From Cryobacterium cryoconiti (GTDB taxonomy: Bacteria > Actinomycetota > Actinomycetes > Actinomycetales > Microbacteriaceae), in the NCBI RefSeq assembly GCF_004403065.1, contig NZ_SOHA01000005.1:497296-561295 (forward strand): 64,000 bases of DNA. The letters run 5' to 3'. The position numbers were made by a program, and so were the translations under genes. Below, piece by piece: positions 9,545 to 20,650 of this stretch (its first letter is position 1; each line of letters opens with the position of its first letter). A model generated the notes under the pieces. That model was not told the DNA's origin, did no database searches, and worked only from the letters and a program-made list of their open reading frames with translations.

Positions 9545-10458
9545 GAGGCGACCACCTCCGCCGCCGCTACTCCGCGCCACCAGTCGATTGCCGTCATCTG
9601 TGTCTTTCCGGCCGGTTGCACGGTGACGAGCTCGAGCGGCTCGGTCCCCGTTCCAACCAGCACTTTCTTGTCGATTTCGCGGATCAGGCCGGCCGGCTGG
9701 GCCTCGAAACCCTGGGTCAGGGCAACGGCCTGGAGCTTGAGGCGGGCGTCGCCGATCACCGTGAACGCACCGGGTTCGGGGGTGACCCCGCGCACCCGGT
9801 TGCGCACCACCCCGGCCGGTTCGGTCCAGTCGATGCGGGCATCCGCCAGGGTCAGCTTGGGGGCCAGTGTGATCGGGCCGGACTGCGGGACAGCCGACAG
9901 ACCGCCCGCCTCGAGGGCGTCGATCACCTGCAGCAGCAGGCGCGCGCCGCTGCCGCTGAGGTCCTGGAGAAGGCTGCCGGCCGTGTCGTCGGAGTCGATG
10001 GTCTGCGCGGACTGGGCGAACACCGCACCGGCGTCGAGTTCCGGCACCAGCTGGAACACGGCGGCCCCGGTCTGCAGGTCGCCGGCGATCAGCGCATGCT
10101 GCACGGGGGCGGCGCCGCGCCAGCGCGGCAGCAGGGAGAAGTGCAGGTTGATCCAGCCGAGCCGGGGCACCGAGAGGAGCGGCTCGCGCACGAGCCCGCC
10201 GTAGGCGACGATGACGCCGAGGTCGGGCTGCAGCGCGGCGATCTGGGCTGTCACATCCGCGTCGAGACGGTTGGTCTTGATCAGAGGCAGCCCGCGGTCC
10301 GCGGCCGCGCGGGCGAGCGGCGACGGGGTCAGCAGTCGTTTGCGGCCCAGCGGGGCATCCGCCCGGCTGATCACGGCCGCGAGGTCGTGGTGGGACTGGG
10401 CCAGGGCGACCAGGCTGGGCACGGCCGCCTGGGGCGTGCCGGCGAAGACGAGTTTCAT
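9541..10458 (-). CDS. fmt: Methionyl-tRNA formyltransferase
   Basis: Fmt formylates initiator Met-tRNA using 10-formyltetrahydrofolate. The 305 residues contain the catalytic signature NLHFSLLPRWRGAAPVQHAL and the Asp-containing ELDAGAVFAQ, then a C-terminal OB-like domain from about 205. The ATG at 10458 directly follows the priA TAA stop, and the end overlaps rsmB by 4 nt. There is no deformylase gene next to it here. Confidence 0.97.
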   Translation of the reverse strand: MKLVFAGTPQAAVPSLVALAQSHHDLAAVISRADAPLGRKRLLTPSPLARAAADRGLPLIKTNRLDADVTAQIAALQPDLGVIVAYGGLVREPLLSVPRLGWINLHFSLLPRWRGAAPVQHALIAGDLQTGAAVFQLVPELDAGAVFAQSAQTIDSDDTAGSLLQDLSGSGARLLLQVIDALEAGGLSAVPQSGPITLAPKLTLADARIDWTEPAGVVRNRVRGVTPEPGAFTVIGDARLKLQAVALTQGFEAQPAGLIREIDKKVLVGTGTEPLELVTVQPAGKTQMTAIDWWRGVAAAEVVAS

Positions 10459-12546
10459 TTAGAGCAGCTCCGGGTCGTCGAATCGTACTTTGAGTGTAGG
10501 CGCGGGGCGGAAGGACGCCCCCTTCGGGCGTCGGCGGCGGGCGGCGTTCCGCACGATCGCGGCCTTGAGCGCGCGGGCGACCTCGTCGCCGCTGGCATAG
10601 GGCAACCGCACGATCGCGCGCACGAGGGGATCCTCCGTGCCGACCGGACCGAGCACGTCGACACCGTCCATCCCGGCGAGGTCCGCCAGGGCGGCCGCGA
10701 CATCGGCGTCGGTTCCGGTGACGGATGCCGCCCGCACCGCAGGGGGGAACTTGAGCTGGCGGCGATCGGCCAGCTCGGCTGCGGCGAGCATTTCGGGTTG
10801 CCACGAGTTGAGCGCGCGGGCGACGAGCCCGCCCACACCGACCAGCACCACGGCGGCGCCCGGCGCAGCGAGGGCAGCCGCGTTGCACCACCAGCGCAGG
10901 CAGTCCTCCCCCACCCGGAGGGACTCCCGGGCGAGCATCCGTTCGCCGTCGAGCAGCAGGATGGCCCGGTACCCGCCCGTGGGAATGGGCTCGGCCCCCC
11001 GGGTGGCGATCACCAGGGCCGGAGCGTCGCCCAGGTGCTGCAGCGGGTGGTCGCCGTCGGCGATGATGATGCGCGCGCCGGGGAATGCCCGGCCGAGTTC
11101 TTCGGCGGTGCGCCCGGTGCCGAGGGTGACCACCCGGAGGGCGCGCCCCTCGCAGTGCGTGCAACTCCAGTTCGCGGCCAGGGCCCCGCACCAGCGGCAC
11201 GACGGGGTCGAGTTCTTGGACGCCAGGGCGAGCGGACCCTGGCAGGTGGTGCAGCGGGCTGCCTTCTTGCAGCTCTGGCAGGCGAGCATCGGCGCGTATC
11301 CCGGGCTGGCGACCTGCACCAGGACGGGGCCGTGGCCGAGCGCCTCCTTGGCGGCCCGCCACGCGGCCGTCGGGATGCGCGCGGCGCGGGCCTGCTGGTC
11401 GGGCTCGGACTGGAAATCGGTGGGGATCACCCGCGGATGCCGGCTCTTCGCGGGATGCACCGCCGTGAGCCAACCCAGTTCGACCAGCCGCTGAACCTCG
11501 ACCGTTCGCGAGTGGCCGAGGAAGACCAGGGCACAGCCCGATTGGCCCTGGCGCACCAGCGCCGCGTCGCGGGAGTGCACGTAGGGGCTGAGCGGTTCAC
11601 CCTGCAGCGGGTCGCCGTCGTCGAAGAGCGCGATCAGACCCAGGTTCGCCGCCGGCGCGTACACGGCCGAACGGTTGCCGAGAATGATCCGCGGCTCGGG
11701 GCCGAGCGCCGCCAGGAAGGCCCGGTAGCGGTCCGGGTTCGGCTGGCGCGCATCGACGCGGCTGACCGAGCCGGCCGGGGCGAGCAGGTCGAGGGCGGCC
11801 TGCAGCTGGTCCTGGTCGCGGTAGTCGGGCACGACCAGGATGGCGCTCTGCCCGGCGGCCAGGCCGGCCACCGCGAGTTCGGCCAGGGTCAGCGCCCAGT
11901 GCCCGATCGTCTGCCCGTCGGGCAGCAGCTGCAGTGCGGGCACCGCTGCGACGCAGAGCCGAGCGTGAGTCTCGACGGCCGTGTCCAGGGTGCCGGCCGG
12001 GTAGTCGGCCAGGGCCCGCGCCGCCCGCGCCCCCGGCGTCGCCGGGTCGGCAGGGCCGGTGGGTGCCAGGGATGCCACGGCTGACCCGGCCGGCGTCCCG
12101 TCGGCCGGCCCGTCGGCATCCGTGGCCCGCGCCGCCAGCCAGGCCTTCTCCACCCGCACCTGGCGTGGGGGCACGGCGAGACGGATGACGTCGCTCGCGT
12201 TCCCGGAGGCCCGGTCGGCCACCCGGCGGGCAAGCTCCCAGACCTCGGGCGTGAGCACCTGGGCGGCGGAGACCACACTCTCGATCGGGCTGAGCGCGCC
12301 TCGGAAGTCGCTGCCCGCGTCGAGGCCGGGCAGCGCCTCCGGGTCTGCGGCCGGTGCGGACGGCTCAAGGACCTCGATCAGGTACCCGTCGGCCACCCGG
12401 CCGGCCGAGCGCAGCGGAACCCGCACCCGTACTCCGGGCAGGGCGATGGCAGAAAGCTCGGCGGGGATGCTGTAATCGAACAGGTGGTCCAGCTGCGGCA
12501 GCGGCGAGTCGATCAGCACCCGGGCCACGGGGCCTGGGCGGGTCAT
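10459..12546 (-). CDS. priA: PriA-like primosomal protein N', helicase motifs degenerate
   Basis: PriA normally reloads the replisome at stalled forks as a 3'-5' helicase. This 695-residue protein keeps the 3'-DNA-binding N-terminus (PLPQLDHLFDYSIP) and the paired zinc-binding cysteines (CQSCKKAARCTTC and CRWCG/CTHCEG). However, no GxxGSGKT Walker A loop is visible after LPDGQTIGHWAL, and the expected DEEH box region reads FDDGDPLQGE. Loss of helicase motifs is known for actinobacterial PriA proteins, so it is probably a structural loader. The ATG at 12546 gives the usual N-terminus. Confidence 0.93.
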   Translation of the reverse strand: MTRPGPVARVLIDSPLPQLDHLFDYSIPAELSAIALPGVRVRVPLRSAGRVADGYLIEVLEPSAPAADPEALPGLDAGSDFRGALSPIESVVSAAQVLTPEVWELARRVADRASGNASDVIRLAVPPRQVRVEKAWLAARATDADGPADGTPAGSAVASLAPTGPADPATPGARAARALADYPAGTLDTAVETHARLCVAAVPALQLLPDGQTIGHWALTLAELAVAGLAAGQSAILVVPDYRDQDQLQAALDLLAPAGSVSRVDARQPNPDRYRAFLAALGPEPRIILGNRSAVYAPAANLGLIALFDDGDPLQGEPLSPYVHSRDAALVRQGQSGCALVFLGHSRTVEVQRLVELGWLTAVHPAKSRHPRVIPTDFQSEPDQQARAARIPTAAWRAAKEALGHGPVLVQVASPGYAPMLACQSCKKAARCTTCQGPLALASKNSTPSCRWCGALAANWSCTHCEGRALRVVTLGTGRTAEELGRAFPGARIIIADGDHPLQHLGDAPALVIATRGAEPIPTGGYRAILLLDGERMLARESLRVGEDCLRWWCNAAALAAPGAAVVLVGVGGLVARALNSWQPEMLAAAELADRRQLKFPPAVRAASVTGTDADVAAALADLAGMDGVDVLGPVGTEDPLVRAIVRLPYASGDEVARALKAAIVRNAARRRRPKGASFRPAPTLKVRFDDPELL

Positions 12547-12559
12547 CGACGGCGCGCCT

Positions 12560-12598
12560 GCCGGGTCACAGCGTGTGCCGGGTCACAGCGTGTGCCGG
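12560..12598. repeat. 17-bp tandem duplication between metK and priA
   Basis: Two identical 17-bp units (GCCGGGTCACAGCGTGT at 12560-12576 and 12577-12593) are followed by a partial third unit, GCCGG. They fill most of the 53-nt gap between the metK stop and the priA start. This looks like recent slippage or duplication, with no known function. Confidence 0.9.
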
Positions 12599-12599
12599 T

Positions 12600-13793
<1,194 letters not shown>

Positions 13794-13962
13794 CTGGCCC
13801 GTCTCTGTTGGTGAACAACGTGTTGAAGAAATGAACGTGCAAAAGAATGGGACCGGCCTCAGAACGCAACCGGACGGCCGCGTGACCTCGACGGTCCAGG
13901 GCGTAAGCGCAGAGAACCGGACACCGGTGATCGGCAAACCGGCACCGGATGTCCGGGGCGGC

Positions 13963-15189
13963 TCAGACGATCAGGTCAAGGATGCGCTCCGCCACCGACA
14001 ATTTGCTCCCGGAGGCCTCACACACTATATCTCCGCGGCGATCCAGCACCGTGATCTCGTTACGGTCCGAGGCAAACCCCTCGGTCCAGCCCACCCGGTT
14101 GAGCACCAGGAAGTCGCAGCCCTTGCGGGCCATTTTTGTGCGTCCGAGCGCAAGCAGCCGGTCCGCATCCGGTTCCGTCTCTGCGGCGAAGCCGATCAGC
14201 AGCCGGCCCGGCCGCCCTGCTGCGGCGAGCCCGGCGAGGATATCGGGGTTGCGGGTCAGCTCAAGCAGGAGGGAGTCTCCGGTGTCGTCCTTTTTGATCT
14301 TGTCGGCGCGCACCGCTGCCGGCCGATAGTCCGCGACCGCTGCCGCCATGATCACGACGTCAGCGTGCGCGGCGGCATCCGTGACCGCCGCGTCGAGTTC
14401 CAGCGCGGTGCCCACACGCCGCACGTCGGCCGACGCGGGAGCGGGAACCTCCAGGTTCGCGGCGATCAGGGTCACCCAGGCCCCCCGGGCCAGCGCGGCC
14501 TGGGCCAGGGCCACACCCTGCTTTCCACTGGACCGGTTGCCGAGAAAGCGCACGGGGTCGAGGGGTTCACGGGTGCCGCCCGCCGTGATCACGACGTGCT
14601 TGCCGGCCAGATCCCGGCGCGGATCGCCACGGCGCCCCGCCGTTCGATCAGCCGCGTCGAGGGCGGCGAGAGCGGCGACGACGATGCTGTCGGGCTCTTC
14701 CATCCGGCCTGCCCCCGTGTCGGAGCCGGTCAGCTGGCCGACGCCCGGACCCACGACGATGACGCCGCGGGAGCGCAGGGTGGCCACATTGGCCACCGTG
14801 GCCGCGTTGTTCCACATCTCCGTGTGCATGGCCGGAGCGATCACGAGCGGGGCGGTGCTGGCCAGGATGGTGTTGCCGAGCAGGTCGTCGGCAAGGCCGG
14901 CCGCAAGCTTCGCGATGGTGTTCGCCGTGGCCGGGGCCACCACGATGAGGTCGGCGGATTGGCCGATGGCCACGTGCCGCACCTCGGCGACGCCCTCGTA
15001 GAGGTCCGTGTGCACGGGGTTGCGGGAGATGGCCTCCAGGGTGGGCTTGCCCACGAAGCGCAGGGCGGCGGCCGTGGCCACGACGTGCACGGTGTCGCCG
15101 CGCAGCACGAAAGCGCGCACGACGTTGACGGCCTTATAGGCGGCGATGCCGCCGGTTATCCCGACGACGATCGTACGACCTGACGACAT
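13963..15189 (-). CDS. coaBC: Bifunctional phosphopantothenoylcysteine decarboxylase/synthetase
   Basis: CoaBC catalyses two steps of coenzyme A synthesis: coupling of phosphopantothenate with cysteine (CoaB) and FMN-dependent decarboxylation (CoaC). The 408 residues show the CoaC domain first ([10 protein letters not shown], then [13 protein letters not shown] and PAMHTEMW) and the CoaB domain from about 190 ([24 protein letters not shown]). The active-site loop GRMEEP is seen. It starts with ATG at 15189, 21 nt after rpoZ, the usual rpoZ-coaBC-metK order. Confidence 0.96.
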   Translation of the reverse strand: MSSGRTIVVGITGGIAAYKAVNVVRAFVLRGDTVHVVATAAALRFVGKPTLEAISRNPVHTDLYEGVAEVRHVAIGQSADLIVVAPATANTIAKLAAGLADDLLGNTILASTAPLVIAPAMHTEMWNNAATVANVATLRSRGVIVVGPGVGQLTGSDTGAGRMEEPDSIVVAALAALDAADRTAGRRGDPRRDLAGKHVVITAGGTREPLDPVRFLGNRSSGKQGVALAQAALARGAWVTLIAANLEVPAPASADVRRVGTALELDAAVTDAAAHADVVIMAAAVADYRPAAVRADKIKKDDTGDSLLLELTRNPDILAGLAAAGRPGRLLIGFAAETEPDADRLLALGRTKMARKGCDFLVLNRVGWTEGFASDRNEITVLDRRGDIVCEASGSKLSVAERILDLIV

Positions 15190-15210
15190 CCTGCGCGCTT
15201 GGTGGGAGCG

Positions 15211-15468
15211 TTACTCGACGATGGGGCGGGAAACGAGCTTGTCCTCGTTGATCTCGCGCAGCGCGACGGACAGCGGCTTGTCGTCGACGGTCGAGTCGAC
15301 GAGCGGGCCGACGTTGTCGAACAGGCTGCCCTCGTGGAGGTCGGCGTAGTAGTCGTTGATCTGACGGGCGCGCTTGGAGGCGAAGACCACGAGGGCGTAC
15401 TTGGAGTCGACCTTGGTCAGCAGGTCGTCGATGGGCGGGTCGATGATGCCAGTGAGCTTGGTAGCCAT
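15211..15468 (-). CDS. rpoZ: RNA polymerase omega subunit
   Basis: Omega helps assemble and stabilise the beta' subunit of RNA polymerase. The protein is 85 residues, with the conserved segment [21 protein letters not shown] and the C-terminal [10 protein letters not shown]. The ATG at 15468 is chosen because AAGGAG lies 8 nt before it; an upstream GTG at 15477 would overlap that ribosome binding site. It lies 61 nt downstream of the gmk fusion gene. Confidence 0.95.
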   Translation of the reverse strand: MATKLTGIIDPPIDDLLTKVDSKYALVVFASKRARQINDYYADLHEGSLFDNVGPLVDSTVDDKPLSVALREINEDKLVSRPIVE

Positions 15469-15529
15469 TGGTGTCACTCCTTCAGAGCGGTTTGTGCTGC
15501 GGAACGCGCAGAATCACGGAAAACGGGCG

Positions 15530-16450
15530 CTACGGCAGCAACGGCGCCGTACGCAGATTCATCAAGTCTACGACCTCGCGCGCGGCTTCGCCCACGTCGT
15601 GGTTCACGACCCGGTGATCGAACTCCCCCTGAGCCGCCAATTCGAGTTTGGCGGTCTCGAGTCGCCGGGCCTGTTCGGCGGGTGTCTCGGTGCCCCGTCC
15701 GATCAGGCGGCGCACCAGTTCGTCCCAGCTCGGCGGGAGCAGGAAGACCAGTCTCGCCTCCGGCATGGCCCGGCGCACGGCCCGGGCACCCTGGATGTCG
15801 ATCTCGAGAAGCACACTGTGGCCCTGGGCCAGCGCCTCCGCGACCGGACCCCGCGGCGTGCCGTAGCGGGAGGCGTTGTGCACGGTCGCCCATTCGAGCA
15901 GTTCTTCGGTCTCGACCATCCGGTCGAACTCGGCGTCGTCGACGAAGAAGTAGCTCACGCCTTCGGTCTCCCCCGGGCGAGGCGCACGCGTCGTGGCCGA
16001 CACGGACAGGTGCACGTCGGGGTAATGCTGACGGATGTACGCGGCGACGGTCCCCTTGCCGACCGCGGTCGGCCCGGCGAGCACGACGAGCTTCGCGGAG
16101 GAATCCCTGCGCCGGGACATGGTGCGCTCGGTGAGAAAATCTCGCAGCCGATCGCGCTGGTGCTTGCCCAGACCCCCCAGACGCTTCGAGGGCGAAATCT
16201 CGAGCTTGTCCATGATGCGGTGCATCTTGGTGACGCCGATCGCCGGAATGCTGATCAGGAACTCGGTCACGCGCAGGCGCCCTTCGACGCCTTCCGGACT
16301 CTCGGTCGCCGCGGAAAGCACCTCGAGTGCCGTGCGTTTTCCATGGGCGATCTGGCCTTTGACAGCGGCGCGGGCGCGGCGGGCCGCCACGGCGGCGCGC
16401 GAGGCGGCAACCCGATCGACGTCGGGCGGGGTAGGGCGATTCTCAGCCAC
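15530..16450 (-). CDS. gmk: Fusion of mycobacterial-type integration host factor and guanylate kinase
   Basis: One continuous frame encodes about 306 residues. Residues 15-107 resemble mIHF, a DNA-binding nucleoid protein, including ARRARAAVK, VTKMHRIMDKLEISPSKRL and GLGKHQRDRL. Residues 120-306 are guanylate kinase, which phosphorylates GMP to GDP, with P-loop GPTAVGKGT (126-134), SATTRAPRPGE and RLIGRGTET. In mycobacteria these are two adjacent genes in this order. An internal ATG at 16120 could in principle start a separate kinase, but no Shine-Dalgarno sequence precedes it. The GTG start at 16450 follows AGGAG; a TTG at 16468 is an alternative. It overlaps pyrF by 8 nt. Confidence 0.92.
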   Translation of the reverse strand: MAENRPTPPDVDRVAASRAAVAARRARAAVKGQIAHGKRTALEVLSAATESPEGVEGRLRVTEFLISIPAIGVTKMHRIMDKLEISPSKRLGGLGKHQRDRLRDFLTERTMSRRRDSSAKLVVLAGPTAVGKGTVAAYIRQHYPDVHLSVSATTRAPRPGETEGVSYFFVDDAEFDRMVETEELLEWATVHNASRYGTPRGPVAEALAQGHSVLLEIDIQGARAVRRAMPEARLVFLLPPSWDELVRRLIGRGTETPAEQARRLETAKLELAAQGEFDHRVVNHDVGEAAREVVDLMNLRTAPLLP

Positions 16451-17366
16451 GGGCAGCTCCTGCTTCAACTACTCGGCGCGCAATCGCCTGTCTGATTCGG
16501 TCGGGGCCGGCCGATAAAACGCTGCGCGATTCACTCACGATAACGCCTTGAGCGTACCCCCCGTACAAGTTCCTCAGATCGGAGACCTGCGCGCCCTGGT
16601 GGCCGAAGCCGGGGGCGAGTATGGGGGTGAGCCCCCGGGCGGGCGCCTCGGCGAGGTCGATGCCGAACGTGGCCAGGTCGAGCGTGGCGCCGAGGACGAC
16701 ACCGAACGAGCCGATCGAGCCGGTCGAGCCGACTCCGTTCCGTGCATTCCGTGCGCTGACGGCGTCGAAGACCGCCCCGGCGACGGTGTGACCGGCCTGG
16801 GTGCCCTCGGCGACTACGGCGCGCTGGAACGCCGCCGCTTCGGGGTTGGACGTGGCGGCCAACAGGAAGAGACCCTTCCCGGTCTGACCGGCCAGGGCGA
16901 ACACCGGTTCGAGCGATCCGACGCCCATGTAGGCGTTCACGGTCATGGCGTCGACCTCGAGGGCCGAACCCGGACTCAGCCAGGCCTGCCCGTAGGCCTC
17001 CGCGCTGGTGCCGAGGTCGCCGCGCTTGACGTCGGCGATCGAGAGCAGTCCGGCCGCACGCGCATCCGTGAGCACCCGTTCGAGGGCCACGTACCCCGCG
17101 GACCCGAAACGCTCGTAGAAGGCCACCTGGGGCTTCACCAGGCCGACCTGACCGGCGGCCGCGGCCACAACCTGACGCCCGAAGGATTCGGCGCCCGCGG
17201 CGGTGTCGGGCAGACCCCAGTCGCGAAGGAGCCAGGCGTGCGGGTCGATGCCCACGCATACCGGCCCCCGCAGGTCGAAGGCACGGCCGAGCCGGTCGCC
17301 GAAGGACGGTGTTTCGAGCGGGTCGACCGGACTGGTCGACCCGCTCGGTTCGGGTGCGTGGGTCAC
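16443..17366 (-). CDS. pyrF: Orotidine 5'-phosphate decarboxylase (type 2)
   Basis: PyrF decarboxylates OMP to UMP, the last step of de novo pyrimidine synthesis. The 307-residue length and [16 protein letters not shown] active site fit the actinobacterial type 2 form. A Gly/Ser-rich stretch ([13 protein letters not shown]) interrupts the C-terminal half and is encoded by near-repeated DNA at about 16695-16740. The GTG start at 17366 overlaps the carB TGA stop. Its end overlaps the mIHF-gmk gene, so pyrimidine and guanine nucleotide enzymes are coupled here. Confidence 0.95.
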   Translation of the reverse strand: MTHAPEPSGSTSPVDPLETPSFGDRLGRAFDLRGPVCVGIDPHAWLLRDWGLPDTAAGAESFGRQVVAAAAGQVGLVKPQVAFYERFGSAGYVALERVLTDARAAGLLSIADVKRGDLGTSAEAYGQAWLSPGSALEVDAMTVNAYMGVGSLEPVFALAGQTGKGLFLLAATSNPEAAAFQRAVVAEGTQAGHTVAGAVFDAVSARNARNGVGSTGSIGSFGVVLGATLDLATFGIDLAEAPARGLTPILAPGFGHQGAQVSDLRNLYGGYAQGVIVSESRSVLSAGPDRIRQAIARRVVEAGAARG

Positions 17367-20300
17367 AGCGCCGCGGTGCGGGTGAGCGCGTATTCCTGCA
17401 GCGATGTCACCTCGAAGCCGCCACGGATGGCGTCGATCGAAGCCACCGCGGCGCTCAGTTCGGCAATGGTCGTGAACAGCGGGAGGTCAGCGGCCACCGC
17501 GGCCGCGCGAATCTCATAGCCGTCGGCCCGGGCGGTGCGCCCGCCCGGCGTGTTGATCACGATCTGCACCTCTTCGCGGCGGATCAGCTCGACGATCGAG
17601 ACGTCGGCCTCGTCGGCCTTCTCACTGAACTTGGTCACAATGCCGGCGCGGATGCCGTTCCGCTGCAACACCTCGGCGGTCCCCTCCGTGGCGGTGATCG
17701 TGTAGCCCAGCTGCTGGAGTCGCAGCATCGGCAGGATGATCGCGCGCTTGTCCCGGTCCGAGACGGACACGAAGACGGTGCCGGTGAGCGGGATTCCGCC
17801 GTAGGCGGCGAGCTGGCTCTTGGCGAAGGCACGGGGGAAGTCACGGTCGATGCCCATGACCTCGCCCGTCGAGCGCATCTCCGGGCCGAGCACGGAATCC
17901 ACGACGAGGCCCTCAGGTGTCCGGAACCGGTTGAACGGCAGTACGGCTTCCTTCACGGCGACCGGGGCGTCCATCGGCACCCGCGAGCCGTCGATCAGGG
18001 GCAGCTTGCCCTCGGCCTTGAGCTCGGCGATGGTCTTGCCGACCATGATCAGCGCGGCGGCCTTGGCCAGGGTGATGCCGAGCGCCTTGGCCACGAACGG
18101 CACCGTGCGCGAGGCGCGCGGGTTCGCTTCGAGCACGTAGAGCACGCCCGCGCCGATGGCGAACTGCACGTTGAGCAGTCCACGCACACCGATGCCGCGG
18201 GCGATGCCGAGCGTCGCCTCCCGGACCCGGTCGATCTCCGCACGGCCGAGAGTCACCGGCGGCAGCGTGCAACTCGAGTCGCCGGAGTGGATCCCGGCTT
18301 CCTCGATGTGCTCCATCACGCCGCCGATGTAGAGCTCGGTGCCGTCGAAGATGGCATCCACGTCGATCTCGATGGCGTCGTCGAGGAACCGGTCCACCAG
18401 CAGCGGATGCGACGGGCCGATGATGCCCTGCCCGGCCATCCGGGTGAAGTAGTCGGCCAGCGACGCGGAGTCGTAGACGATCTCCATGCCGCGGCCGCCG
18501 AGTACGTAGCTCGGGCGTACGAGCACGGGGTAGCCGATCTCCTCGGCCACCACGACGGCACCGGCGTAGTCGGTGGCGACGCCGTTGCGGGGTGCGAGCA
18601 GGCCCGCCTGGTCGAGAATGCCGGAGAACAGCCCGCGCTCCTCCGCCAGGTCGATGGCCGTCGGGCTGGTCCCCAGGATCGGGATCCCCTCGGCCTCGAG
18701 GCCCTTGGCGAGACCCAGCGCGGTCTGGCCGCCGAGCTGCACGACCACGCCGACGAGCTCGCCGCTCTGGCTCTCGGCGTGGATCACCTCGAGCACGTCC
18801 TCGAGGGTGAGCGGCTCGAAGTAGAGCCGGTCGGAGGTGTCGTAGTCGGTCGAGACCGTCTCCGGGTTGCAGTTGATCATGATGGTCTCGTAGCCGGCCT
18901 CGGAGAGGGCGAACGAGGCGTGCACGCAGGAGTAGTCGAACTCGACGCCCTGGCCGATCCGGTTGGGGCCGGAGCCGAGGATGACGACCTTCTTGCGGTC
19001 GCTGGCCACGACCTCGGTCTCCTGGTCGTAGCTGGAGTAGTGGTACGGGGTGAGCGCGGGGAACTCCCCCGCGCACGTGTCGACGGTCTTGAAGACCGGG
19101 CGCACGCCGAGGATGTGGCGCACCTTGCGCACATCCGCTTCGCCGAAGCCGCGCAGCTCGCCGATCTGGGCGTCGGAGAAGCCGTGATCCTTGGCGGTGC
19201 GGAGGATGTCGGTGTCGAGACGCTCGGCGGCAGCGATTTCAACGGCGATCTCGTTGATCAGGACAATCTGGTCGATGAACCACGGGTCGATCTTGGTGGC
19301 TTCGAAGACCTGCTCGATCGAAGCGCCCTTGCGGAGTGCCTGCTGCACCGTGACGATGCGGCCGTCGGTGGGGATCTCGGCGACCGTGAGCAGTTCCTCG
19401 ACGGACCGGGCTTCGGCACCCCAGTGGAAGGACGATCCGCGCTTCTCAAGCGAGCGGAGCGCCTTCTGCAGCGCGGAGGCGTAGCTGCGGCCGATGGCCA
19501 TCGCCTCGCCCACGGACTTCATGGTGGTGGTCAGGCGCTGGTCGGCGGCGGGGAACTTCTCGAACGCGAACCGGGGAACCTTGACCACGACGTAGTCGAG
19601 GGTGGGCTCGAAGCTGGCCGGGGTGACACCGGTGATGTCGTTCGGGATCTCGTCGAGCCGATAGCCGAGCGCGAGCTTCGCGGCGATCTTGGCGATCGGG
19701 AAGCCGGTCGCCTTGCTCGCGAGGGCGGAGGAGCGGGAGACGCGCGGGTTCATCTCGATCACGATGATGCGGCCGTCGGCCGGGTTGATTGCGAACTGGA
19801 TGTTGCAGCCGCCGGTGTCCACGCCGACGGCGCGGATGATGTCGATGCTGATGTCGCGCAGCTTCTGGTACTCGCGGTCGGTCAGGGTCAGCGCCGGGGC
19901 GACCGTGATCGAGTCCCCGGTGTGCACGCCGACCGGGTCGACGTTCTCGATGGAGCAGACGACGACCGTGTTGTCGGCCGTGTCGCGCATCATCTCGAGC
20001 TCGTACTCCTTCCAGCCGAGGATGGATTCCTCGAGCAGGACCTCGCTGGTGGGGCTCTGGTGCAGCCCGTCGCCGACGATGCGGCGGAGTTCCGCCTCGG
20101 TGTAGGCGAAGCCGGAGCCGAGGCCGCCCATGGTGAAGGAGGGGCGGACCACGAGCGGGTAGCCGAGGTCGCCTGCGAAGCCGACTGCCTCCTCGACCGT
20201 GCGGGCGATGAAGGACCGGGCGACGCCGGCGCCCGCATCGAGCACCAGCTGCTTGAAGATCTGGCGGTCCTCGCCCTTCTGGATGGCGTCGAAGGAGGCG

Positions 20301-20650
20301 CCGATGAGTTCGACGTCGTACTTGACCAGGATTCCGCGCTCGTGCAGCGCGATGGCCGCGTTCAGCGCGGTCTGGCCGCCGAGGGTCGGCAGGATCGCGT
20401 CGGGGCGTTCCTTCTTGATGATCGTCTCGAGGATTTCCGGGGTGATCGGCTCGATGTACGTCGCATCGGCGAAGTCGGGGTCGGTCATGATCGTGGCCGG
20501 GTTGGAGTTGACCAGGATGACCCGCACGCCCTCGGCCCGCAGCACACGGCAGGCCTGGGTGCCGGAATAGTCGAACTCGCAGGCCTGGCCGATCACGATC
20601 GGACCCGATCCGATGACGAGAACGCTGTTGATGTCGTCGCGCTTGGGCAT
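17363..20650 (-). CDS. carB: Carbamoyl phosphate synthase, large subunit
   Basis: CarB makes carbamoyl phosphate from bicarbonate, two ATP and ammonia supplied by CarA, feeding both pyrimidine and arginine synthesis. The 1095 residues have the standard duplicated ATP-grasp layout: first half from [21 protein letters not shown], second from [20 protein letters not shown] at about 560, and a C-terminal MGS-like allosteric domain from about 945 ([10 protein letters not shown]). The ATG start at 20650 shares one base with the carA stop. No truncation is seen. Confidence 0.98.
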   Translation of the reverse strand: MPKRDDINSVLVIGSGPIVIGQACEFDYSGTQACRVLRAEGVRVILVNSNPATIMTDPDFADATYIEPITPEILETIIKKERPDAILPTLGGQTALNAAIALHERGILVKYDVELIGASFDAIQKGEDRQIFKQLVLDAGAGVARSFIARTVEEAVGFAGDLGYPLVVRPSFTMGGLGSGFAYTEAELRRIVGDGLHQSPTSEVLLEESILGWKEYELEMMRDTADNTVVVCSIENVDPVGVHTGDSITVAPALTLTDREYQKLRDISIDIIRAVGVDTGGCNIQFAINPADGRIIVIEMNPRVSRSSALASKATGFPIAKIAAKLALGYRLDEIPNDITGVTPASFEPTLDYVVVKVPRFAFEKFPAADQRLTTTMKSVGEAMAIGRSYASALQKALRSLEKRGSSFHWGAEARSVEELLTVAEIPTDGRIVTVQQALRKGASIEQVFEATKIDPWFIDQIVLINEIAVEIAAAERLDTDILRTAKDHGFSDAQIGELRGFGEADVRKVRHILGVRPVFKTVDTCAGEFPALTPYHYSSYDQETEVVASDRKKVVILGSGPNRIGQGVEFDYSCVHASFALSEAGYETIMINCNPETVSTDYDTSDRLYFEPLTLEDVLEVIHAESQSGELVGVVVQLGGQTALGLAKGLEAEGIPILGTSPTAIDLAEERGLFSGILDQAGLLAPRNGVATDYAGAVVVAEEIGYPVLVRPSYVLGGRGMEIVYDSASLADYFTRMAGQGIIGPSHPLLVDRFLDDAIEIDVDAIFDGTELYIGGVMEHIEEAGIHSGDSSCTLPPVTLGRAEIDRVREATLGIARGIGVRGLLNVQFAIGAGVLYVLEANPRASRTVPFVAKALGITLAKAAALIMVGKTIAELKAEGKLPLIDGSRVPMDAPVAVKEAVLPFNRFRTPEGLVVDSVLGPEMRSTGEVMGIDRDFPRAFAKSQLAAYGGIPLTGTVFVSVSDRDKRAIILPMLRLQQLGYTITATEGTAEVLQRNGIRAGIVTKFSEKADEADVSIVELIRREEVQIVINTPGGRTARADGYEIRAAAVAADLPLFTTIAELSAAVASIDAIRGGFEVTSLQEYALTRTAAL

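Noticed and set aside
9545..11473. Upstream extension of the rsmB frame through fmt and priA
   Set aside because: The extension is an out-of-frame reading of fmt and priA; the ATGA overlap at 9541-9544 gives the real start.
13794..13962. Possible SAM riboswitch before metK
   Set aside because: No conserved riboswitch core or terminator hairpin could be recognised, and the gene lies inside a longer series.
16695..16745. GAGCCGATCGAGCCGGTCGAG-type repeat in pyrF
   Set aside because: The units are degenerate and simply encode a Gly/Ser-rich loop; not a structured repeat element.
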